DNA of 17,852 nt from an uncultured Brevinema sp. (lineage in GTDB: Bacteria > Spirochaetota > Brevinematia > Brevinematales > Brevinemataceae). Location: contig CAMQSH010000020.1 in assembly GCA_947036575.1 (NCBI GenBank), positions 1-17,852 of the forward strand, written 5' to 3'. The notes beneath the pieces were generated by a model, which was given only the letters and a program-made list of their open reading frames with translations, was not told the origin of the DNA and made no database searches. This document shows positions 8,214-14,386 of the stretch, in pieces. Within the stretch, counting starts at the first letter, position 1. Each line of letters opens with the position of its first letter. A program made the position numbers and the translations under genes.

Positions 8214-8966
8214 TTATTCATTAATTAAGGCTGTCAGCAATCTGCCAGCAACTTTATCTACCATAAAGGTAGTTTTTGGATGCATTTGTAAATTAGAAGC
8301 TGGACTCATATCTGAAATTGCTTTTTCTAAACAAGATCTAAGCGCAAAAGCTTTGTTTATCCCATAGACTACTATTAAAACTTCTCTTGCTTCGTAGATT
8401 GTCTCCACACCTATTGTTAATGCTTGAGAAGGCACTTGAGATATATCCCCATCAAAAAATCGAGCATCAGCTTTGATCGTTTCTGAAGTTAATGTTTTTA
8501 ATCTTGTTCGAGAATGTAAAGAAGATCCTGGCTCATTAAAAGCTAACTCTCCCATAGTCCCTAAAGAACCTAAGAAAAAATCTAACCCACCAACATCTAT
8601 AATTTTTTGTTCATATTGTTCACATTCTAAAGAAAGATTTTCGGCAGTTCCATCTAAAGTATAAATGTTTTGAGGACATATATCAATTTTAGAAAAAAAC
8701 TTTTCTTGTAGTTGTTTAAAATAATTTTGTTGTTTGAGCTGTGAGTATCCAACAAATTCACCTGCATAAAAAATAATAACATTTTTTAAAGAAACTTTTT
8801 TTTCTTGGACATAATATGCCAATTTTTCACAGATACTTAGCACAGTAAAACCTGTAGATAAACCCAATACAAAATATTTTTTGTGATGATTATTGATTTT
8901 ATCGACAAGTTTTTGGGTTGCAGATTCTACGATTTCATCTCGATTGAGGAGCACTTGTAATTTCAT
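8214..8966 (-). CDS. NagB-like protein with degenerate active site (probable pseudoenzyme)
   Basis: A 250-residue protein that aligns along its length with glucosamine-6-phosphate deaminase: LGLSTGFTVLSICEKL, FYAGEFVGY, LAFNEPGSSLHSRTRLKTL, ARFFDGD, ALTIGVETI, and LQMHPKTTFMVD near the end. Phosphate and sugar contacts look partly kept (Arg155, Lys157, Arg169, Lys205, matching E. coli Arg158, Lys160, Arg172, Lys208). The catalytic residues do not: Asp72 is Gly69, Asp141 is Met138 and His143 is Glu140; only Glu148 (Glu145) remains. It may bind an amino-sugar phosphate without turning it over, acting as a sensor or as a partner subunit of the neighbouring NagB domain; this is inference. I chose the ATG at 8966 because GAGGT lies 6 nt upstream; a longer TTG start at 8999 has no support. 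It is the first gene of the operon. Confidence 0.85.
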   Translation of the reverse strand: MKLQVLLNRDEIVESATQKLVDKINNHHKKYFVLGLSTGFTVLSICEKLAYYVQEKKVSLKNVIIFYAGEFVGYSQLKQQNYFKQLQEKFFSKIDICPQNIYTLDGTAENLSLECEQYEQKIIDVGGLDFFLGSLGTMGELAFNEPGSSLHSRTRLKTLTSETIKADARFFDGDISQVPSQALTIGVETIYEAREVLIVVYGINKAFALRSCLEKAISDMSPASNLQMHPKTTFMVDKVAGRLLTALINE

Positions 8967-8998
8967 TGTGATACCTCTACACTTTTTAACTATAAACA

Positions 8999-9027
8999 AT
9001 CATAGCATATTTTTGATTTTATGCAAA
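8999..9027 (-). promoter_or_regulatory. Candidate promoter and operator of the nag/pts operon
   Basis: Read on the minus strand, TTTGCA (9027-9022) and TATGAT (9004-8999) are separated by 17 nt. An imperfect inverted repeat, TAGCATA / TATGCAA with a 10-nt spacer (9003-9026), overlaps both boxes and would suit a repressor. No known NagC or GntR-type site is recognisable, and the AT richness makes chance matches likely. Confidence 0.35.
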
Positions 9028-9087
9028 TTTAAAACAGAAAATAATATATATTAAATAAATTTTATTACAAAACACGATACCTTTTGA

Positions 9088-9116
9088 TTGACTATCTTTT
9101 TTTTTCATTGTATAAT
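9088..9116 (+). promoter_or_regulatory. Sigma-70 promoter of the PTS IIA gene
   Basis: TTGACT (9088-9093) and TATAAT (9111-9116) are separated by an ideal 17-nt spacer. The predicted start near 9123 leaves a leader of about 20 nt before the ATG at 9145. Confidence 0.8.
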
Positions 9117-9144
9117 TGTTTAATATATAAATTAAGAGGTTACT

Positions 9145-9624
9145 ATGTTTAATTTTTTCAAAAAGACTCCTAAAGTCATCGATATATACTCTCCTTTAGA
9201 TGGAGAATTATTACCACTATCTTCATCTCCAGATGAAGCATTCGCACAAGGAATGATGGGAGAAGGTCTTTGTATCAGTCCTACAAAAGATACTCTCTAT
9301 TCACCTTTAGATTGTGAAGTAAATATATTTCACACCTTACACGCTGTGGGTTGTAACAACGGTACTATAGAAATGATCGTACACATAGGGATGAATACCG
9401 TCCAATTAAATGGTGAAGGATTTAAAGCGTTAGTACCTCTCCAAGGAAATGTAAAAAGTCAAACTCCTCTCATTTCTTTTGATCAAGATATTTTATTATC
9501 CAAAGTAGAAACTCTTATTACTCCTGTGATCGTAGTAGAAAAACCAGAAACAGCTACTTTAAAAATTATTAAAGAGTCTGGATCTGTCACTGCTGGCGAA
9601 TTAATTATGCAAATAATATTATAA
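9145..9624 (+). CDS. crr: PTS IIA component, glucose family (Crr-like)
   Basis: A soluble IIA protein that takes phosphate from HPr and gives it to a IIB domain, here most likely the IICB protein at 1028-2569, which lacks its own IIA. The 159 residues match the family length (E. coli IIA-glc has 169). Visible motifs are IYSPLDGELLPL, the active-site His80 in MIVHIGMNTV, the second histidine His66 in LHAVG, LNGEGFKALV, FD and the C-terminal SGSVTAGE. AAGAGGT lies 4 nt before the ATG. The gene is transcribed divergently from the nag/pts operon and ends at a strong terminator. In enterobacteria this protein also regulates catabolism; nothing in the sequence shows that here. Confidence 0.93.
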   Translation: MFNFFKKTPKVIDIYSPLDGELLPLSSSPDEAFAQGMMGEGLCISPTKDTLYSPLDCEVNIFHTLHAVGCNNGTIEMIVHIGMNTVQLNGEGFKALVPLQGNVKSQTPLISFDQDILLSKVETLITPVIVVEKPETATLKIIKESGSVTAGELIMQIIL

Positions 9625-9656
9625 ACGAATACTTAAGACTATCTCTTTACCAAATA

Positions 9657-9690
9657 AAACCCCCTGATATTAAATAGGGGGTTTATTTTT
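9657..9690. terminator. Bidirectional terminator between the IIA gene and the 492-residue ORF
   Basis: A 9-bp G/C-rich stem (arms 9657-9665 and 9676-9684, five G-C pairs) with a 10-nt loop. TTTATTTTTG follows on the plus strand, and a T-rich tract follows on the minus strand, so it can serve both convergent genes. Confidence 0.85.
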
Positions 9691-9693
9691 GTT

Positions 9694-11172
9694 TTATGCA
9701 TTTTTATTTTGACGCCACACTTGTTCTTTTTCCCATAGTTGATTATAGTAGTAACCTTTATTACTAAGTTTTATTTTATTTTCTTGAGGAAGAGGAACAT
9801 AACGCCAAAACACATAACGTGCATTTTGCTCTAATTTTTGAACACCCTGAGTTTCTTTTGTCATCCAAATAAGATAATCGGTAATAAATAATGTTTTTAA
9901 ATCACCTTTTAGCTTGGCTTCAAGATAATATTCATAATAACGACCTGTTAACCCTTCTTCCATCCAATAATAAGAAGCAATTTCTTTTGCTGCTTGCCAT
10001 CGAATATCACCCACTCCTGTTAGTAAAGATAAGTCTGCAGATCTGGTGAAAATAGGAAGAACGACTCGTCCTCTTCCAAATTGTTTATTATCACCATCCA
10101 AAGCTTCCCAACATGCTCCCGTGACACCATAACCAGGCAACAAAATCATATAAGGCATAATATTCATTACTTCCCCTTTATAAACACGTTCAAAAGCCTC
10201 AGGGTCTAAGGCTAGCCATTGATTTAGTTTTTTTCTTACTATTCCTTTAAAGAGATAGTCTCTACTTTCTTTTGGTAAAAACCCAGAAGTCAATAAAGGA
10301 AAAGGATTCCCTTTACGTCCTACTGTCATCTTTACCATTTGACGTAAATTACTCACTTCAGACATTAAACTTTCTTGATTTGAACTACTGCCTTGAGCTG
10401 TACCACCACCATCACCACCACCGCTTTCCATTTGTAGTTCATCCAAAGCTTCTTGAGCTTTAGACATGACACGAGCACAAAGTCCCATTTCTTTGTTGAT
10501 TTTTCTAATTTCTTTATGAAGAGCAGGAATTTCATCTAATGCTTTACTTTGTTCAGCACTATAAACACCCTCATATTTTGTATCTGCATCAGGATCTGCA
10601 TGTATTTCTCGTAATACTTCAAATATAAGAGATAGATCATGTAGTGTCTTATCTCTTTGTTCTTTAAATCCATCAAATCTTCCCTTTTCTACCTGTAATA
10701 AAGCAATATGTTTTTCTTGTTTACCACTTACAATTTGAGCAGTTTGAGTTGGTGTAGCTGCAGAACCTTCTGTTTCATCTACTGCTGATGGTTTTATTTT
10801 TCCATCTACAATCCCCTGAAGCCATTCATCAGCATAGAACATTGTTTCTGTTTCATAATCAACAGGCGTTACTGGCTGATCTAAAATAAATTTTTGATCT
10901 TCTGGAGAAAGATTTCTAAGATCGACGAGTCCATAACGTAAGAATAATCTTTTAGCTGTACTTAATTCTGGATTTATCATTTTAGCAATCATAGGATACA
11001 ATTCCCAAAACATGTTACCAAGTTTATCTCTATACATACGCTTATCTTCTTTATCTGTAGCTGTTTCGTAATTTTTTTTCATCTGTAAAAATCGTTCAGC
11101 AAAAGCATCGTCTATTCCTAATAAAAGTTTTTTTATATAACTATTATCTGGTAATTCTTGATATAATCCCAT
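9694..11172 (-). CDS. Uncharacterised 492-residue cytoplasmic protein
   Basis: I do not recognise this family. The coding nature is clear from the long intact frame, an AAAGGG SD 7 nt before ATG and a terminator just beyond the stop. There is no signal peptide or membrane segment. It seems to have two parts. The N-terminal part (about 1-245) is charged and largely helical (KKNYETATDKEDKRMYRDKL), with a coiled-coil-like stretch at about 190-245. It is joined by a Gly/Ser-rich linker at 250-264 (SGGGDGGGTAQGSSS) to a C-terminal part rich in Trp and Tyr (FPLLTSGFLPKESRDYLFKG, then YYWMEEGLTGRYYEYYLEAKL and YVFWRYVPLP). No nucleotide-binding or catalytic motif is apparent. It is monocistronic and divergent from the murI operon, so neighbours give no functional hint. 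A lineage-specific structural or scaffold role is only a guess. Confidence 0.8.
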   Translation of the reverse strand: MGLYQELPDNSYIKKLLLGIDDAFAERFLQMKKNYETATDKEDKRMYRDKLGNMFWELYPMIAKMINPELSTAKRLFLRYGLVDLRNLSPEDQKFILDQPVTPVDYETETMFYADEWLQGIVDGKIKPSAVDETEGSAATPTQTAQIVSGKQEKHIALLQVEKGRFDGFKEQRDKTLHDLSLIFEVLREIHADPDADTKYEGVYSAEQSKALDEIPALHKEIRKINKEMGLCARVMSKAQEALDELQMESGGGDGGGTAQGSSSNQESLMSEVSNLRQMVKMTVGRKGNPFPLLTSGFLPKESRDYLFKGIVRKKLNQWLALDPEAFERVYKGEVMNIMPYMILLPGYGVTGACWEALDGDNKQFGRGRVVLPIFTRSADLSLLTGVGDIRWQAAKEIASYYWMEEGLTGRYYEYYLEAKLKGDLKTLFITDYLIWMTKETQGVQKLEQNARYVFWRYVPLPQENKIKLSNKGYYYNQLWEKEQVWRQNKNA

Positions 11173-11304
11173 AGTATAACCCTTTGTTTTATCTTTGACA
11201 AATATAAATTTCTTTATTATCTTAACTTACTTCGTTTTTTAACATAATTCAACTATTTTTATGATTTTATTTTATTATTATTTTTATTATTTTATAATAG
11301 ATAC

Positions 11305-11333
11305 TTGAATAAAGAGTAGTAACATTGTATAAT
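11305..11333 (+). promoter_or_regulatory. Sigma-70 promoter of the murI-recG operon
   Basis: TTGAAT (11305-11310) and TATAAT (11328-11333) are separated by 17 nt. The predicted transcript starts near 11340, about 30 nt before the murI ATG. Confidence 0.75.
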
Positions 11334-11370
11334 AATAGACTAATTATATTAATGTTATAAGGATCTCAAT

Positions 11371-12123
11371 ATGTCATTCATTGGTGTCTTTGATTCAGGA
11401 CTTGGAGGATTGAGTGTTCTTAAACATCTTCATGATCAATTTCCTCATGAAGAATTCGTCTATCTTGCCGATTCTCAGAATATTCCTTATGGAGAAAAAA
11501 ATACTATCCAATTAAAAGAAATATTTGATCATAATATCAACTGTTTTAAAAAAGCTAAAGGTATTGTGGTAGCATGCAGTACAATAAGCAGTTTGATTCC
11601 CAAAAAAAAACTTCCAGAAATTCCTTTATTTAGTATTATAGATTCTTTGGTACAAACATACACTCAAGAATTTAGTGATGTTGAGAATATTGGAATACTT
11701 GCTACTTCTTTTACAGTAGAGCATGGAGCCTACCTAAATGCTTTGACTCAAGCCAAGCTTAATACAAATATTACACAAGTTGCAGCACCGCTATTAGTAC
11801 CAGCAATAGAAAATAATGTAGATAATATCATGGAAATAGCAGATCAATATATTGCTCAATTCCCTAATGATATTAGGCATTTGATATTAGGCTGTACTCA
11901 TTATAATTTATTATTAGAAAAATTTCAACTTCATTATAAAAGATTAACAATAATAAATCCTTATAATGGAATTATAAAGCAAATATCCCCTATTATTTCT
12001 AAAGAAAAAACAGACATTATCAAACCTCTTGTGTTTTTAACGACCAAATATAGTAAGAATTTACAAAATATTTCAGAAGAAATAATGCAACAAGATATTA
12101 TTTGGCAATCTATTTCTCTCTAA
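11371..12123 (+). CDS. murI: Glutamate racemase
   Basis: It interconverts L- and D-glutamate in the cytoplasm to supply D-Glu for peptidoglycan. At 250 residues it is slightly short for the family (about 255-285). Visible are the N-terminal GVFDSGLGGLSVLKHL, LADSQNIPYG, the first catalytic cysteine Cys69 in VVACSTIS, the cis-proline region APLLVPAIE, and the second catalytic cysteine Cys175 in LGCTHYNLLL. The usual ACNTA motif reads ACSTI: the conserved substrate-binding Asn is Ser70. The usual C-terminal DSGE segment reads NPYNG. Both catalytic cysteines are kept, so racemase activity is likely. AAGGAT lies 6 nt before ATG. It is first in a five-gene operon, 33 nt before the SurA-like gene. 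Confidence 0.9.
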   Translation: MSFIGVFDSGLGGLSVLKHLHDQFPHEEFVYLADSQNIPYGEKNTIQLKEIFDHNINCFKKAKGIVVACSTISSLIPKKKLPEIPLFSIIDSLVQTYTQEFSDVENIGILATSFTVEHGAYLNALTQAKLNTNITQVAAPLLVPAIENNVDNIMEIADQYIAQFPNDIRHLILGCTHYNLLLEKFQLHYKRLTIINPYNGIIKQISPIISKEKTDIIKPLVFLTTKYSKNLQNISEEIMQQDIIWQSISL

Positions 12124-12156
12124 AAAATCATATTATATCAATATTCAGGAGATATC

Positions 12157-13212
12157 ATGAATAAAAAGATCTTTATATTTATTACTTTATTATGTACTAT
12201 ATCTATTAATACTCCCGCAGCTATTGTTAATCAAATCGTTGTTAGTGTAGGTAGTATCGCTATTACCAGTTTTGATATTGCTCGTATGCGTGACTTTGAG
12301 GCTATTATTGCTCAAAAACGTCCTACTTCTAATGAAGCCTTAGAAAAACTTATTACTTTATCATCTTTATTAGTAATTGCAGAAAATAATACTGATTATT
12401 ATATGGATGAAGTAGAATTAAGAAAACAAATTAATACTATGACTAATAATCCTTCAGACCCTAATAGTGCCCAACGTAAGAAATTATACGAAGATTATAG
12501 TGACCTATATAGGCTATTAATCAGATCAGATAAAGTCAAAAGAGGATTAATGTTTGGGGATATTCATATAAAAGAAGAAATCAACAAACCTATTCCTTTA
12601 GCTGTATCCAAAGCTTTTTATAACAAAAATAAAGCTCAATTCAAAGATTCTCCTTTCCCAAAATTTAATCTCATTATTTTTGCAGTTGCTGCTTCAGACA
12701 AATGGACTTTATCAGAACTCTCTGAAGTAGAAGAAAAAATGCAAGCGCTTGCTAAAGATCTTGATAGTTCTAATGATTTTAATGCTCTTAAAAAGAAATA
12801 TTCCTCTTTACGATTTACTGCTTTTTCTGGAGCTACGGGATTATTTACTCCAGATGTTCTCATTCTTCAAAAAAAAATCCCTGATGAAATTTTAGGAATT
12901 GCTCTTCAACCTTCTTTAAATTTAGGTGGAGCTCCTATTCCTATTACCAAAAATAAAGGGATCTTTATTCCTCAGCCTATCCCTTTTAGAAGTACAGGCG
13001 TTTCTACTTATCTCACAATGAAAATCCTTGATGTTGTTCAACCAAAACAACTTAGCTTAGATGTTGCATTGCCAAGAGTAGAAGAAATGATTAAGTACGA
13101 AAGAGCTGAAAAAGCAATAGATAAATCCATCAAAAAAAGAATAGCTGAAGGAGAAATTACCCTCACCCCTTCAGATAATACTTACAAAAGTGTTTTTAAT
13201 AGATTTAAATAA
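12157..13212 (+). CDS. SurA/parvulin-like periplasmic chaperone or peptidyl-prolyl isomerase
   Basis: A 351-residue exported protein. An N-terminal signal peptide is clear (MNKKIFIFITLLCTIS, probably cleaved after TPAA near residue 22). The mature start IVNQIVVSVGSIAITSFDIARM matches the SurA N-terminal pattern (VNKIVAVVNGEPIT...). After a helical region, residues about 165-285 follow the parvulin layout: FNLIIFAV, a helix, DFNALKKKYSS, SGATGLF, then a strand segment ending GIFIPQP. It is divergent, and active-site residues cannot be confirmed by eye. The likely role is folding or escort of outer-membrane or periplasmic proteins. An AGGAG SD is present. It lies 24 nt before nusB in the murI operon. 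There is no lipobox cysteine at the cleavage site. Confidence 0.75.
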   Translation: MNKKIFIFITLLCTISINTPAAIVNQIVVSVGSIAITSFDIARMRDFEAIIAQKRPTSNEALEKLITLSSLLVIAENNTDYYMDEVELRKQINTMTNNPSDPNSAQRKKLYEDYSDLYRLLIRSDKVKRGLMFGDIHIKEEINKPIPLAVSKAFYNKNKAQFKDSPFPKFNLIIFAVAASDKWTLSELSEVEEKMQALAKDLDSSNDFNALKKKYSSLRFTAFSGATGLFTPDVLILQKKIPDEILGIALQPSLNLGGAPIPITKNKGIFIPQPIPFRSTGVSTYLTMKILDVVQPKQLSLDVALPRVEEMIKYERAEKAIDKSIKKRIAEGEITLTPSDNTYKSVFNRFK

Positions 13213-13236
13213 AGATAAGATATAGGAATCATAATC

Positions 13237-13746
13237 ATGATAGAAAAAAGAATTAGTGCTCGAAGATACGGACGTTTATTAGCTGTTTTATATCTTAACG
13301 ACAATATAGAAAATATTAATGATGAGGTTATTCCTTCTATATATATAGAAAAATTAGAAACATATTTACCAGAATATTCTAGCTTACCTATAAATGTTCA
13401 AAATCAAATTATACAATTTGCACAAAGTACTATTACTAAAGTCTATGAGCAAGAAAATTCTCTAATTGAGATTGTTTCTAAGACTAGTGCTAACAGAACT
13501 TGGGATAAATTTTTAACCCTTGATAAAGCTTTATTATTAATAGGTGTCTTAAATCTTCAAAAAGAAGATACTCCTTCTGTGATTGTTAAAGAAATACTCA
13601 TTGTTAGTGATCTTCTAAACAATCACAATGCAGCTCCTTATTTATCAGGAATCCTAAAAAGTATTGCTTTCCCAATAAAAGAAAACACTTCTGTACTCAG
13701 TAATTTTAAGAAAACATCAAAAATCAGATTAAAAACACCTCGGTAA
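13237..13746 (+). CDS. nusB: NusB-family transcription antitermination factor (divergent)
   Basis: NusB binds boxA RNA with NusE (S10) to support antitermination, mainly of rRNA operons. The 169 residues show the NusB pattern: the N-terminal ISARRYGRLLAVLYLND (usually RR.AR..ALQ.LY), a central helical region, NRTWDKFLTLDKALLLIGV (usually W...R....D..ILR.A), then SVIVKEILIVSDLL and APYLSGILKSIA (usually P..V.INEAVELAK and FVNGVLD..). An unusual basic tail (NFKKTSKIRLKTPR) ends the protein. The match is pattern-based and diverged, so the assignment is probable, not certain. It lies 10 nt before mazG. Confidence 0.78.
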   Translation: MIEKRISARRYGRLLAVLYLNDNIENINDEVIPSIYIEKLETYLPEYSSLPINVQNQIIQFAQSTITKVYEQENSLIEIVSKTSANRTWDKFLTLDKALLLIGVLNLQKEDTPSVIVKEILIVSDLLNNHNAAPYLSGILKSIAFPIKENTSVLSNFKKTSKIRLKTPR

Positions 13747-13756
13747 GGATAATATT

Positions 13757-14374
13757 ATGATAAAGTCTCTAGAAGAATTATATAAAATTATTGATGTCTT
13801 ACGCTCAGAAAATGGTTGTCCTTGGGATAAAGCTCAAACCGTACAATCCTTAGACAAACTCTTTTTAGAAGAATGTTTTGAACTATCTGATGCTATTCAA
13901 GAAAATAATTCCAAAGATATTGCTGAAGAGCTTGGTGATGTGACTTTTATGCTTTTATTACTTAGTCATATTGCTCAGCAGGATAATATTTGTCACTTAC
14001 CTGATGTGTATAATCAAGCCATAGAAAAACTTGTTTTTAGACATCCTCATGTTTTTGGAAATATAACGGTCAACAATCAAGAAGAAGTCATTGCTAACTG
14101 GGAACAATTAAAGAAAAAAGAAAAATCAGAACGAGAAAGTACTTTTGATGGAATTCCAAAATCTCTCCCAGAGATAATGCGTTTTGACAAATTAATGAGA
14201 AAATTATCTACCCATAATCAAAATATACAAGACTACAAAGATAATAACACTACACCCAAATCAAGCCTCAAAGACACATTAATTCAATATGCTTCTGAAG
14301 GACATAATCTCTCACAATTAATAAAAGAAATCAACACAGAAATCGAAACACAAGCTAGACAAAAAGGATTATAA
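13757..14374 (+). CDS. mazG: MazG-type nucleoside triphosphate pyrophosphohydrolase
   Basis: It hydrolyses NTPs/dNTPs to monophosphates and pyrophosphate, cleaning nucleotide pools. The N-terminal 125 residues carry the diagnostic motifs: NGCPWDKAQTVQSL, the metal-binding EECFELSDAI and EELGDVTFMLLL (the EExxE...ExxD helices), FRHPHVFG, and NWEQLKKKEK followed by FDGIPKSLPEIMRFDKLMRK. At 205 residues it is shorter than the two-domain E. coli protein (263). The second half is reduced to a polar helical tail without a second metal-binding motif, so it is a single-catalytic-domain form. AAGGAT precedes the ATG. It lies 12 nt before recG. Confidence 0.93.
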   Translation: MIKSLEELYKIIDVLRSENGCPWDKAQTVQSLDKLFLEECFELSDAIQENNSKDIAEELGDVTFMLLLLSHIAQQDNICHLPDVYNQAIEKLVFRHPHVFGNITVNNQEEVIANWEQLKKKEKSERESTFDGIPKSLPEIMRFDKLMRKLSTHNQNIQDYKDNNTTPKSSLKDTLIQYASEGHNLSQLIKEINTEIETQARQKGL

Positions 14375-14386
14375 TTTAGGTAACTT

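Noticed and set aside
8967..8999. TTG start at 8999 for the NagB paralogue
   Set aside because: It adds 11 residues absent from NagB proteins and lacks an SD; the ATG at 8966 has GAGGT at good spacing and aligns with the family N-terminus.
10272..10463. Plus-strand frame encoding a run of six histidines
   Set aside because: It is the antisense of the Gly-rich hinge of the 492-residue gene; the His run is just the reverse of GGT repeats.
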